This document shows, one piece after another, positions 28,058 through 36,676 of a stretch of 64,000 nt of DNA. The position numbers and the translations under genes are program-made. The stretch is from the NCBI GenBank assembly GCA_020833055.1, contig JAJHQZ010000004.1, positions 61,541-125,540 on the forward strand, written 5' to 3'. The notes below the pieces were generated by a model. It saw nothing but the letters and a program-made list of their open reading frames with translations. It was not told the DNA's origin and ran no database searches. Numbering within the stretch: the stretch's first letter is position 1; the number at the start of each line of letters is the position of its first letter. The stretch comes from Candidatus Korarchaeum sp. (GTDB lineage Archaea; Korarchaeota; Korarchaeia; Korarchaeales; Korarchaeaceae).

Positions 28058-28225
28058 ATGAATTCGTGGATGCATAGCGAGAGGATTAGGGGATTATCCG
28101 AGATCGCTATCGGGAGAGCTCTTAGAGATTGGGCATTCATAGAGAGCCGAAGGAAGCTTTATAATAAAATAATCGCTAACGAGTTGAGGGATCGTGGGAA
28201 GGAGATCCCAAGTTTTTATGTTTAA
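28058..28225 (+). CDS. Possible small basic protein (55 residues)
   Basis: ATG 28058 (or 28055) to TAA 28223-28225. The product is helical and basic, with SERIRGLSEIAIGRALRDWA and KLYNKIIANELRDRGKEIP, and codon use like neighbouring genes, in contrast to the AT-rich sequence around it. No family recognised; could be a small nucleic-acid-binding protein, an antitoxin, or the leftover of a larger gene. A second tiny frame (28241-28378, 45 residues, less convincing) follows 15 bases later. Confidence 0.35.
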   Translation: MNSWMHSERIRGLSEIAIGRALRDWAFIESRRKLYNKIIANELRDRGKEIPSFYV

Positions 28226-28494
28226 TACTACTGACTTCTGATGATTCTCTTCACAACTGTTGACATGATCATCTCGATCTCCTCGGAGTCGATTGTATCT
28301 CTAAATCACGAAGCTTTCAGTTCTGTGAAAGTGATTGAAGCACATTCGTACGAGAGTATTGTAGATCATTATTCATAAATCTATCGTATTGGAGTTATTT
28401 TTATATATCTACTTAACAGATTTATTTATTATCTTCGAGGTATTAGTACCATTGGGTTTATCTGATAGGACTGTACGATCCCCTCGGTGGCTCT

Positions 28495-29394
28495 ATGTCC
28501 TTCAGGGGGATAATAACTCCATTGATAACACCTTTCAATGAGAAGCTCGAGATAGATTTCGATGCTTTGAGGTGGCTCGCGCACCATCAGTTGAGAGGAG
28601 GTGTTCATGGCATCTTCCCGAACTCGACCACAGGGGAGTTCGTCCATCTGGAAAGGGAGGAAGCGATAAGGCTTACTGGAGCGTTGATAGAGGAAGTCGG
28701 TGGGAAGATCTGGGTTATACCTGGGATAAGCCATAATTCTACGGATAAAGCTGTTGAGCTAGGCAATATTTTCAAGGATATGGGCGTTGATGGAGTTATA
28801 GTCACCCCTCCATTCTTCTTCAAGATAGATGTTAGGAAACTGAAGCTGCACTTCTCTAGGATAGCTGATAGAGTGGATTTACCGATAATAATTTACAATA
28901 TACCCTCTCTCACCGGCATAAATGTTCCTATAGAACTCTACATCGAGTTAGCTCAAGAACATAACAATATCGCGGGAGCTAAAGTCACTTACGATAGCTT
29001 CTCCTACTTGAGGAGATTGATCCAGGGGATAAAATCCGTCAGGAAGGACTTCTCAGTGCTAACTGGGATGGACGATCTGCTCCTCTTCAATTTGATGATG
29101 GGAGGGGATGGGGGGATAACCGCCCTAGCGAACTTAACCCCTAGCTTACACAGATCTATCTACGATGCTTGGGAAAATGGAGATCTCAGGAGAGCTTTAG
29201 AGGAGAATTATAAGCTCTTGAAACTCTCTTCCATTTACGATATAGCTTCATCATTCCCAACTGCAATTAAAACAGCTCTAAATGTGATGGGAACACCTGT
29301 TAAGCCTTACGTGAGGCCCCCCTTGACGGAGGAGCCGGGTAGCGTGGTAACAGCTATAACTGGAGTGTTGAAGGAGTTAGGCTTGCATGACTAG
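28495..29394 (+). CDS. DapA/KDG aldolase-family lyase, copy 2
   Basis: 299 residues. The Schiff-base lysine is K163 in IAGAKVTYDS, the catalytic tyrosine region is IIYNIPSLTGINVP, and the substrate loop is GIFPNSTTGEF (TTGE replaces the NGEG of copy 1). N-terminal GIITPLITPFNEKLEIDFDAL. The AKVTYDS context is typical of 2-keto-3-deoxygluconate and related aldolases more than of true DapA. The next gene starts close downstream on the same strand. It shares fold and size with copy 1 at 14.9 kb but is clearly diverged from it. Confidence 0.87.
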   Translation: MSFRGIITPLITPFNEKLEIDFDALRWLAHHQLRGGVHGIFPNSTTGEFVHLEREEAIRLTGALIEEVGGKIWVIPGISHNSTDKAVELGNIFKDMGVDGVIVTPPFFFKIDVRKLKLHFSRIADRVDLPIIIYNIPSLTGINVPIELYIELAQEHNNIAGAKVTYDSFSYLRRLIQGIKSVRKDFSVLTGMDDLLLFNLMMGGDGGITALANLTPSLHRSIYDAWENGDLRRALEENYKLLKLSSIYDIASSFPTAIKTALNVMGTPVKPYVRPPLTEEPGSVVTAITGVLKELGLHD

Positions 29395-29437
29395 TAATGC
29401 TTATATACTAATGATTGCATGTAATACAGGTGTGACT

Positions 29438-30013
29438 ATGTCAGAGAGTAGGGAGGAACGCCCGGGTGAGGAGATAGCTGTAACGCCTGAGGGTGTTAGA
29501 GTGAGGTCTGCGGGCAAGGAGATAGTAGTGAGGGCATCAGGAGAGGAGCGCCCGAGCAAGGACATAACTATAAGGGGAGTGAATCCGGAGCTTTACAATA
29601 GCGTCGCTGAGCTATCTAGGAAGCTCGGGATGAGCATAGGAGAGGCGATAAATGAGGCGATGAGGCTCTTGCTCGACGTCAGGGGCGGGCTCGTGGGGAG
29701 CATCCAACCCCTAGTGGAGGGGGTTAAGGAGGCCGGGAAGTCGATTAGTGAGGGTATCTCTAACTTAACTCCGATACCGATCTCAGGTATTGAGGAGATA
29801 GAGCTCAGTAAGGAGGACTTCGAGAAGTTCGGGAGGAGAGTGCTGATATCTGACGTGAGGAAGGTCGTTTTCTCTCAAGATGTGGATGAGGCGACCCTAG
29901 AGAAGTACGTAGCAGTGATAAGGGATTGCGATGAGGTCTCCTTCCCGAAGAGTATCTCTAAGCTACTAGCTTTATCTAAATGCAGGGATGTGAGTAAGGT
30001 GACTTTCTACTGA
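29438..30013 (+). CDS. Ribbon-helix-helix domain protein
   Basis: About 191 residues from ATG 29438, which is preceded by AGGTG and by a CTTATATA box near 29399, so an earlier in-frame ATG is unlikely. Residues about 42-80 (DITIRGVNPELYNSVAELSR and LGMSIGEAINEAMRLLL) fit a ribbon-helix-helix DNA-binding fold. The N-terminus has a repeated acidic and arginine element (EERPGEEIAV, EERPSKDITI), and the C-terminal part is a leucine-rich-like helical/strand domain (EEIELSKEDFEKFGRRVLISDVRK style). Likely a DNA-binding regulator; target unknown. Confidence 0.6.
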   Translation: MSESREERPGEEIAVTPEGVRVRSAGKEIVVRASGEERPSKDITIRGVNPELYNSVAELSRKLGMSIGEAINEAMRLLLDVRGGLVGSIQPLVEGVKEAGKSISEGISNLTPIPISGIEEIELSKEDFEKFGRRVLISDVRKVVFSQDVDEATLEKYVAVIRDCDEVSFPKSISKLLALSKCRDVSKVTFY

Positions 30014-30044
30014 TATCTTTTTTATTTTTCCATCTTAAAGGGTT

Positions 30045-30554
30045 ATGGACACCAAGGCCCTGAGGAAGATCTCTTATGGGTTATACATAGTCTCCTCGAG
30101 ATTGGGGGATAAGCTGAACGGTCAGATAGCTAACGCAGTTTTCCAAGTGACATCCGAACCCCCTAAGGTCGCCGTTTGCATAAATAAGGAGAATTTTACG
30201 CATGAGTGCATAAGGTCAAGCTGGGCTTTCTCAGTATCGGTCCTCAGGAAAGAAGCTCCGATGACGCTGATAGGGAGATTCGGTTTCATGAGCGGGAGGG
30301 ATCTGAATAAATTCGAGGGGATCTCGTACAAGATAGGGAAGACTGGAGCACCCATAGTACTCGATGAATCCGTCGCGTACATGGAGTTCATCGTCACCTC
30401 TACGCTCGATGTGGGCACGCATACTATCTTCGTGGGGGAGCTAGTGGATGCGGAGCTGCTCAGCGATGAGGAAGTCATGACTTACGATTACTACCATAAA
30501 GTGAAGGGAGGGGTCTCCCCGGAGAAGGCGCCGACCTACATGAGGGAGCGTTGA
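30045..30554 (+). CDS. Flavin reductase-like FMN-binding protein
   Basis: 169 residues of the flavin reductase/FMN-binding split-barrel class. The N-terminal ALRKISYGLYIVSSRLGDKLNGQIANAVFQVTSEPPKVAVCI block, with S/T-E-P-P and the N-G-x-x-A-N pattern, is diagnostic (read in parts: KLNGQIANAVFQVTSEPPKV). FMN-dependent NADH oxidase, rubredoxin-linked or oxygen-detoxifying roles are known. Flanked by a regulator and a Nudix hydrolase on the same strand with 31- and 39-base gaps. Confidence 0.88.
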   Translation: MDTKALRKISYGLYIVSSRLGDKLNGQIANAVFQVTSEPPKVAVCINKENFTHECIRSSWAFSVSVLRKEAPMTLIGRFGFMSGRDLNKFEGISYKIGKTGAPIVLDESVAYMEFIVTSTLDVGTHTIFVGELVDAELLSDEEVMTYDYYHKVKGGVSPEKAPTYMRER

Positions 30555-30593
30555 GGAGCTCAACTTTTTTACCTCTCAATCCTCACTCGAGCT

Positions 30594-31049
30594 ATGAGGG
30601 AGTTCCCTAGATATGCTATAGCTAGCGTAGGCGCAGTCCTTTTGAGGGAGGGGAAGCTCCTCCTCGTCAGGAGGGGGTTCCCTCCGGGTCAGGGGAAGTG
30701 GTCCATACCCGGTGGCGTTATAGAGGCCGGGGAGAGCATCTTAGAAGCTGTTAAGAGGGAGCTATTCGAGGAGACTAATTTGTCAGCGGAGCCGATCGGC
30801 TTAATCGCTTTGAGCCAAGTAGTAGTGAGCGATGATAGTAGAGTTAAGTACCATTACGTCATAGCGGACATAATATTCGATCCCGCTTCGATAGAGGGAT
30901 CCGAGAGGCCGGGAGGGGATGCCACAGATGTCTCATGGCTCAGCTTGGAGGAAGCTTCCACTAGGGACGATGTGACGAGGACGACGAGGAAGCTAGCTAG
31001 CCTCCTGAGGAAAGGGGTCAAGTACCTCCCGATAGATTACATCTTATGA
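30594..31049 (+). CDS. Nudix hydrolase
   Basis: 151 residues with a complete Nudix box: GGVIEAGESILEAVKRELFE then ETNL (G-x5-E-x7-R-E-x2-E-E). N-terminal AIASVGAVLLREGKLLLVRR is the usual first strand pair. It hydrolyses a nucleoside diphosphate linked to another group; ADP-ribose is the commonest substrate for such archaeal proteins, but this is not readable here. Its last codons overlap the convergent aminotransferase gene by 13 bases. Confidence 0.92.
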   Translation: MREFPRYAIASVGAVLLREGKLLLVRRGFPPGQGKWSIPGGVIEAGESILEAVKRELFEETNLSAEPIGLIALSQVVVSDDSRVKYHYVIADIIFDPASIEGSERPGGDATDVSWLSLEEASTRDDVTRTTRKLASLLRKGVKYLPIDYIL

Positions 31050-32119
31050 ATCTCCTCTAAGATTATCCCGACCATTTCCTCAGCTTCATCATCGCTCAGG
31101 AGGCTGTAGCATATCCTGAAGCTCCCCTCATCCCCCATGAAGACATCCCCCGGAACTATACCAACTGCCGGATCCCTCTGAAGGAGCCTTAAAGCTAGTT
31201 CCCTCGAATCCCTCAACTTCTTGTGGCTGGCGAATATGTAAAAGGCCCCCCTAGGATAGGGGAAGGAGAAATCTCCCATTAGCTCGATTATCTTATCCCT
31301 CTTCCTCTTGTAGTGGGATCTCACTTTCTCTAAGTAATCCTCAGTGAGAGAGTCTAGGAGCGAGTTCAGTACTATCTGAGATATCTCCGAGACGCCAGCC
31401 GATGTGATGTAAACAGCATCGAATATCTTTTTCCTATCCTCCGGCCCCCAGTAAACGTAACCCAACCTCAGCCCCGGTACGCCGAAGGTCTTGCTGAAAG
31501 TATCTATTATTACGTCCCCCGGTACCTCTGGCCTGGAATCGAAGTATATCTGGGAGTAAGCTGCATCGTTTATCAGCAAGACATTCCTCCTCCTCAGCTC
31601 ATCCCACAGCTCCATCAGGGCATCTCTCTCGGGGACGAAGCCTGTAGGATTATTTGGGTAATTTATGAGGACAGCAGCAGCATCTCCTAGCTTCCCTAAG
31701 ATTTCATCAACGAGATCCTCCGCTGCGGAATTGTATGTGGCGAATCTCAAGCCCATTACCCTAGCATTATCGAAGTATTGAGTGAATCCGGGGGCTGGGA
31801 GGAGTACCTTCCTCCCCCTCAGGACCATTAGAGTCGAGGTCAGGGCTTGGGCCCCCCCGTTAGTCACGAATACACCATCGGGATCGATATCCCTCCCCAG
31901 GAAGTCCCTAGCGAACTTAGAGATCCTCTCCCTCGTCTCCCTCAGCCCCTCGAACGGCATGTACTTAGATCCCACGTCCCCTATCCCCCTGAGGATCTCG
32001 CTTATCCTCACTGGAGGAGGGTGGCTAGGCTCCCCTATATGGGCGTCTATCACCCTCCTCCCCTCCCTCCTCCTCTCCGAGCATATCCTGAACACGTCAG
32101 TCACATCTAACAATGTCAA
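31037..32119 (-). CDS. Class I/II aminotransferase, copy 1 (ECF-linked)
   Basis: 360-residue PLP enzyme. The cofactor lysine lies in DTFSKTFGVPGLRLGY, the pyridine-binding aspartate in LINDAAYSQIYF, and the N-P-N-N-P-T-G motif in NYPNNPTGF. The start is a TTG that overlaps the stop of the ECF T-component gene (TTGA), so it is translationally coupled to the transporter. A close paralogue at 53.1 kb ends the hydrogenase cluster and shares the opening DVF...NAHIGEPSH...PP and LINDAAYSQIYF. Substrate unknown; likely an amino acid or an amino-containing cofactor precursor. Confidence 0.88.
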   Translation of the reverse strand: MTLLDVTDVFRICSERRREGRRVIDAHIGEPSHPPPVRISEILRGIGDVGSKYMPFEGLRETRERISKFARDFLGRDIDPDGVFVTNGGAQALTSTLMVLRGRKVLLPAPGFTQYFDNARVMGLRFATYNSAAEDLVDEILGKLGDAAAVLINYPNNPTGFVPERDALMELWDELRRRNVLLINDAAYSQIYFDSRPEVPGDVIIDTFSKTFGVPGLRLGYVYWGPEDRKKIFDAVYITSAGVSEISQIVLNSLLDSLTEDYLEKVRSHYKRKRDKIIELMGDFSFPYPRGAFYIFASHKKLRDSRELALRLLQRDPAVGIVPGDVFMGDEGSFRICYSLLSDDEAEEMVGIILEEIHKM

Positions 32120-32973
32120 CCCCCGAGTAACGACCTGAGGGATTGGAGGAAGCTCGAGTAGAGGGAGGGAGCGATCGTATAATTCAAGTAGATAGAGGAA
32201 GCGAAGATCACTATTATTATAATGAGGGTTATGTAATCCCTGGGCCTCATTCGAAGTTCCTCTAGTTGAGTCGGGTTCTTGGTAGCTCCATATCCCCTCG
32301 ACTCTATCGATATCTGGAGCTCCATCCCCCTCCTGAGGAGGTTGAGTATCAGAGGAGTTAGTATGGGGACGTAAGCTTTGAATGCCCTCACTATTATGTT
32401 CATCCTATCTATATCGAATGCCCTGAGCTTCTGGGCATCCTTTATGTCTGAGAAAGATTTGAATATGAGGGGAGCGAATCTGAGGCCAGCTAGTAGCGTG
32501 AAGGAGAAACTGTAAGGTAGCCTGAGGCTGTGAGCGAGAGCAGACATCTTAGTTATTGACGTAGTCACCACGAATATTATAGCTGCTATCACTACGACCA
32601 GTATCTTAACGGATATGAAGATACCGTAGAGGAGGCCCTCGAGTGTGAACTCCCCTATATCCTTCTCCCAGAGCTTGAAGTGACCTATCGCGAATAGAGG
32701 AGTCACTCCTCCCCTATAAAGGAATCCCTGAACGATTATGAAGAATAAGAATATCCCCAGAAGTACCTTTATCACTATAGCTACCCTCCAGAACTCTATC
32801 CCAGCTATCCTCCATATCATGAGCTCGAAGATCAGTACGATGAGCAAAGGTATTACCGAGTAATCGTGTGTGAAGATGAGAGCTAGCATCAATGCCGCGA
32901 GCAGCAGGAGGGCTTTAGTCATCGGATGTAACTTATGGATCGGGGTATCCTTCTCAACGTATTTGAAAGTCAT
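32116..32973 (-). CDS. ecfT: ECF transporter T component (EcfT)
   Basis: 285 residues with about six membrane helices. The family marks are a starting KDTPIHKLHPMTKAL and two cytoplasmic coupling motifs with A-R-G pattern, here SFSDIKDAQKLRAFD and LRRGMELQISIESRGYG. It links the ATPase dimer to the substrate-capturing S subunit at the membrane. Overlaps the ATPase stop by four bases (ATGA) and the aminotransferase start by four. Confidence 0.88.
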   Translation of the reverse strand: MTFKYVEKDTPIHKLHPMTKALLLLAALMLALIFTHDYSVIPLLIVLIFELMIWRIAGIEFWRVAIVIKVLLGIFLFFIIVQGFLYRGGVTPLFAIGHFKLWEKDIGEFTLEGLLYGIFISVKILVVVIAAIIFVVTTSITKMSALAHSLRLPYSFSFTLLAGLRFAPLIFKSFSDIKDAQKLRAFDIDRMNIIVRAFKAYVPILTPLILNLLRRGMELQISIESRGYGATKNPTQLEELRMRPRDYITLIIIIVIFASSIYLNYTIAPSLYSSFLQSLRSLLGG

Positions 32974-34682
32974 TCGACCACCTCCACTAAATCTAGGAAT
33001 TCCTCTACTTTTATTATCTGACTCGGCACCCCCATATGGCTCATAGAAATAGCTAGCCTAGTGATCTGAGGGGGCATTATCCCAGCTCGCTTGAGTCCCT
33101 CTACATCATTGAATATAACGTGAGGATCTCCATCCATTATTATCTTACCATCGGCCATCACTATAACTCTATTCGCGTACTTAGCGATCAAGTCCATATC
33201 GTGCGTTATCATTATGATAGTCTTCCCCTTCTCATGCAGGCCCTTCGCTAGATCAGCTAAGAGGTACCTCCCCCTGTAGTCCTGAGCTGTCGTAGGTTCA
33301 TCGAATATTATCACCTCCGGGTTCAATGCTAGAGTCGCAGCAGCCGCTAAGAGCCTCCTCTCCCCGAAGCTGAGCTTGAACGGGAAGTATTCTGCTTTCT
33401 CCTTCAATCCAACTGTATCCAGTATCTCAAGGGCGAGCTTCCTCGCTTCCTCCCCCTTAATGCCTATGTTCCTGAGGCCGAACATCACCTCCTCTATCGC
33501 CGATATAGTGAAGAGCTGGTAATCCGGGTTCTGTAGTATGAGCCCTATCCTCCTAGCCAGCTCACCTACTGTGAACTTGGAGACATCCTCACCCTTGAAT
33601 AGGACTTTCCCTCTCTGAGGTTTGAGCAACCCTATCATAGTCTTTACCAGAGTAGATTTCCCCGATCCGTTCATCCCTATTACCCCTAGGAAGTCCCCCT
33701 CATATACAGTCAGGCTCACGTTATCCAATGCTCTAACTCCCCCAGGGTACTCGAAAGTCAGGTCCTTAACTTCTATTATCGCTCTATCCCTCCTCTCCTG
33801 CTCGAAGCTGAGCTTACCAGAGAGCTTTATCTTCCCATCCTTCATGAACTTAGATAAAATCTTACTCGCATCTAGCTCATTTATCGGGACTTCTTCAGGG
33901 CTCAATCCCCTCTTCTCGAGCTCGTATGTCAAGATAGCGACATCAGGTGCCTTCACGCCAGCCCTCTCCATCAACTCGACATTGGAGAATATCTCCTTAG
34001 GGCTTCCAATCGCCAACAAGTTCCCATCCTTAAGTACAATGACTTTATCAGCTATCTCAGCTATCTCCTCAGTTTGATGCGTAGTTATCACCATAGTGAC
34101 ACCTCTCCTCTTCAATTCCTTGAGAGTAGCCATTACCTCCCTGACTCCGACAGGATCTAGTTGAGATGTAGGTTCATCCAGTACCAGCACCTTGGATCTC
34201 ATCGCTAGAGCTGAAGCTAAGACTAGCCTCTGTTTCTGCCCCCCGGATAATTCATCAGGCGATCTCTCCTCTAGACCGCTCAAGCCAGTGACTTCTAGAG
34301 CCCACTTCACACTGGCTATTATCTCCTCCTTGCTCAACCCCAGATTGCTAGGGCCGAAGGCCACTTCCATGAAGACAGTGGGGGAGAATATCTGGGAATC
34401 CGGATCCTGGAGCACTATAGAGACATATTTAGAGAGCTCCCTCATTGAAGAGTCCTTAGGCTGTATTCCGACGACGCTGACCCTTCCCTTTATCGTCCCC
34501 CCGTAGATATGCGGTATCACTCCAGATAATAGATAGCACAGGGTGCTCTTACCGGCCCCATTCTCACCGACTACAGCGACAGCTTCACCTTCTTCAACAA
34601 AAAAAGAGATATTTTTGAGAGCAACAGTGCCATCTGGATATGTGAAAGTGACATTTTCGAGCTCAATGACTCTCTCAGGCAT
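32970..34682 (-). CDS. ecfA: Fused double ATPase of an ECF transporter (EcfA1-EcfA2)
   Basis: About 570 residues with two ABC ATPase halves. Half 1: Walker A GENGAGKST, signature LSGGQKQR, Walker B VLVLDEPTS, followed by a switch histidine (TTHQTEE). Half 2: Walker A GMNGSGKST, signature LSFGERRLLAAA (the usual GGQ replaced by FGE), Walker B VIIFDEPTT and ITHD. Energises uptake of a vitamin or similar micronutrient. Start at ATG 34682, after GGAGGAG, gives the standard MPERVIELENVTFTYPDG beginning; upstream in-frame codons overlap the S-component gene. Confidence 0.92.
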   Translation of the reverse strand: MPERVIELENVTFTYPDGTVALKNISFFVEEGEAVAVVGENGAGKSTLCYLLSGVIPHIYGGTIKGRVSVVGIQPKDSSMRELSKYVSIVLQDPDSQIFSPTVFMEVAFGPSNLGLSKEEIIASVKWALEVTGLSGLEERSPDELSGGQKQRLVLASALAMRSKVLVLDEPTSQLDPVGVREVMATLKELKRRGVTMVITTHQTEEIAEIADKVIVLKDGNLLAIGSPKEIFSNVELMERAGVKAPDVAILTYELEKRGLSPEEVPINELDASKILSKFMKDGKIKLSGKLSFEQERRDRAIIEVKDLTFEYPGGVRALDNVSLTVYEGDFLGVIGMNGSGKSTLVKTMIGLLKPQRGKVLFKGEDVSKFTVGELARRIGLILQNPDYQLFTISAIEEVMFGLRNIGIKGEEARKLALEILDTVGLKEKAEYFPFKLSFGERRLLAAAATLALNPEVIIFDEPTTAQDYRGRYLLADLAKGLHEKGKTIIMITHDMDLIAKYANRVIVMADGKIIMDGDPHVIFNDVEGLKRAGIMPPQITRLAISMSHMGVPSQIIKVEEFLDLVEVVE

Positions 34683-34695
34683 GAAAAGGCTCCTC

Positions 34696-35463
34696 CTACC
34701 ATATAGCCCCAGCCACCTTAGGCAGCCCACTCCTCTTCAGCCCTTCTATTATCGGTATCGCTATTATCGTTATTATCACGCAGAGTACGGGGATCCATAT
34801 CAAGTATACGCTGACAGTAGCTATTGTCAGGGAAACTGGATACTTATAGACGTACCAATATGGGTATTCCCAAGGCATCCACCAGAGGAACATCCCTATC
34901 AGTATCGTGAAGTACATAGCGATGAACCTCTTCGCCCCAGTGGCTTCCCTTATCAATCTAGGCAGTGTCCTGAAGCCTATAGGCGTCAGGAGCACGATTA
35001 TCCAAGGCAGCCAGGTTGGCAGGAATAGGGAGAAGTAGAGGGGCTGAGGCGCTGCATCGAAACCACCGGCAGGCCCTGGGATATAGTAAGGTACTAAGTT
35101 TATCGTTATCGTTTGACTTATGTACAATATCATTAATATTATGTAGTACTTCATCTTGTTAGCGTTCATCGTCAAACCGACTGTTATAGCAGGCATCGTG
35201 CCCGTGAGTATAACATCGAGTAGGCCAAGAGGATATGCGGCGGGCGAGAGGACCCAGCCTATGAGACCTCCTATGAAAGCGCTGAGCGTTGCCGCTGGTA
35301 GGCCCAGTATGAAAGGAGCTATCGCTGCGAGCGGAAGTGAGAGAGGCCAGTATCCGCCTCCTCCGACGTAAGGGAATATCGGGACTACACTAGTAGCCCC
35401 CAATAACGCTGAATAGAGGGCTATCCAAGAGACAGGGGCCCTCCTCTCGACTACCTCGCTCAT
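34696..35463 (-). CDS. ECF transporter S component-like membrane protein
   Basis: 255 residues with about six to seven hydrophobic helices. The first has a Trp/Ala/Leu-rich face (SWIALYSALLGATSVVPIFP), as in S subunits that capture the substrate. The loop PLSLPLAAIAPFILGLPAATLSAFIG resembles a CbiM or S-component segment. It does not match a well-known vitamin specificity I can recognise (no BioY, ThiT or RibU hallmark). Located four bases after the small membrane protein and 13 before the ATPase, in the place expected for the specificity subunit. Confidence 0.7.
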   Translation of the reverse strand: MSEVVERRAPVSWIALYSALLGATSVVPIFPYVGGGGYWPLSLPLAAIAPFILGLPAATLSAFIGGLIGWVLSPAAYPLGLLDVILTGTMPAITVGLTMNANKMKYYIILMILYISQTITINLVPYYIPGPAGGFDAAPQPLYFSLFLPTWLPWIIVLLTPIGFRTLPRLIREATGAKRFIAMYFTILIGMFLWWMPWEYPYWYVYKYPVSLTIATVSVYLIWIPVLCVIITIIAIPIIEGLKRSGLPKVAGAIW

Positions 35464-35467
35464 GAGA

Positions 35468-35677
35468 TCAACCTCCCTTGAGTTTTCCCCAAACAGTGAA
35501 GATTATCCCTAGTATGAGCAGACCAGCGATAGTGTAATTGAAGAGATCTGGAGAGATCTGTTTCTTCGGGGGGAGTACGTAGATGTTATATATCTGCCCT
35601 AAGATCGCTATCACTCCCGCTATTATGAGGAAGAGCCCTACATAATACAAGAGGATTTTCGGCGCCTTCTGACTCAT
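35468..35677 (-). CDS. Small two-helix membrane protein of the ECF operon
   Basis: 69 residues: ILLYYVGLFLIIAGVIAIL and LFNYTIAGLLILGIIFTVWG are two membrane helices joined by a proline-lysine loop (LPPKKQISPD). First gene of the five-gene operon ending with the aminotransferase. It may be an accessory subunit comparable to CbiN-like small proteins, by position only. Confidence 0.65.
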   Translation of the reverse strand: MSQKAPKILLYYVGLFLIIAGVIAILGQIYNIYVLPPKKQISPDLFNYTIAGLLILGIIFTVWGKLKGG

Positions 35678-35837
35678 ATGCAGGCACCTGCAGAAAAGTG
35701 AGCCGGTATTTTAAATACTTTTCGCCTGAAATTTTTCCATATCATAGCATTGAGTTGTCAAAAGAAATGATAATAACTGTGTATTTTTTAATCTTTATTG
35801 AATAAAAGAAATGCCCTGGACAGGGAGGTAATTAAGT

Positions 35838-36674
35838 TTACCTAACTATCTCCTCCACATCCCTCCACCACTTCTTACTCGTGCCCTCCTTCGCTCTCTT
35901 CATCCAGTTCTTAGACTTCGGTTCCTCCTCTATTATCTTTAGTAATAAATCCACTTGTTTAATCACTTTCTCCTTCTCCTCCTCCTTCAGCCTCCCCTCT
36001 CTCACCATCTGACTAGCGTAAGCCTTCACCTTCTTCAAATTCTCGACTGAATCGTACCAGAATCCCCAGTCATCCGCTAGGACTTTAGCTATGTACCTAG
36101 CGTTGATCTTACCCTCCCCCTCCTCTTCAGCTAGCTCATGGGTCAGGAACAGGACTATCAGATCGACTAGATCCTTCGGATTTATCTCGTGTATCTGCAG
36201 CTTCTCCAGGACTAGATCGGTCGGTGTTATAGCATACTTAGAGAGCTCGAGCCTCCCCTTCCCGGGTTCCTCACCGAAGTAAACATCGTGACAGAATTCC
36301 AGTTTGTTGAAGAACACGTCCACGTGGAACTTGCCCTCCGGATGGTAGTATATCAGCCTCCTATCGCTGAACAGTAAGTTCACCATCCTGTCGGGTAGGA
36401 ATCCGAGTTCCCTCTCGAACACTTCCTTGAGCTTCTTCGCCTGCTTCTTATAAGCCATGAGATCTAGATCTGTGAACATAGGTACGCCAGCCCCGAACCT
36501 AGTTGAGTGTATCTCCCTAGCTCTAGCGTCCCTCTCAGTGTGTATATAGACGGCCATCGCCCCCAGTATCCTAGCTATGACACCACGCTCCTCCAACTTA
36601 TCTATTATAGCTTTGCACTCCCTCACGAACTCCTCAGGATTTATTTCAACGAAATGGATCCCCTCATGGCTCAT
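35838..36674 (-). CDS. Nucleotidyltransferase-like protein (AbiEii/MNT-type)
   Basis: About 278 residues. The segment ARILGAMAVYIHT, then FTDLDLMAY with spaced acidic residues, then KFHVDVFF, and TPTDLVLEKLQIHEINPKDL follow the layout of polymerase-beta-like nucleotidyltransferases of the AbiEii or kanamycin-type class (Gx(A/S)...DxD...D). A long charged C-terminal helix rich in K and E ends the protein. ATG 36674 comes just after the TGA of the metallophosphoesterase gene and is favoured over an in-frame start seven codons earlier. Substrate unknown; the pairing with a phosphoesterase is notable. Confidence 0.7.
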   Translation of the reverse strand: MSHEGIHFVEINPEEFVRECKAIIDKLEERGVIARILGAMAVYIHTERDARAREIHSTRFGAGVPMFTDLDLMAYKKQAKKLKEVFERELGFLPDRMVNLLFSDRRLIYYHPEGKFHVDVFFNKLEFCHDVYFGEEPGKGRLELSKYAITPTDLVLEKLQIHEINPKDLVDLIVLFLTHELAEEEGEGKINARYIAKVLADDWGFWYDSVENLKKVKAYASQMVREGRLKEEEKEKVIKQVDLLLKIIEEEPKSKNWMKRAKEGTSKKWWRDVEEIVR

Positions 36675-36676
36675 GA

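Noticed and set aside
33622-34077. 151-residue plus-strand frame opposite the ECF ATPase
   Set aside because: Serine/leucine-rich antisense shadow of a well-defined ABC protein.
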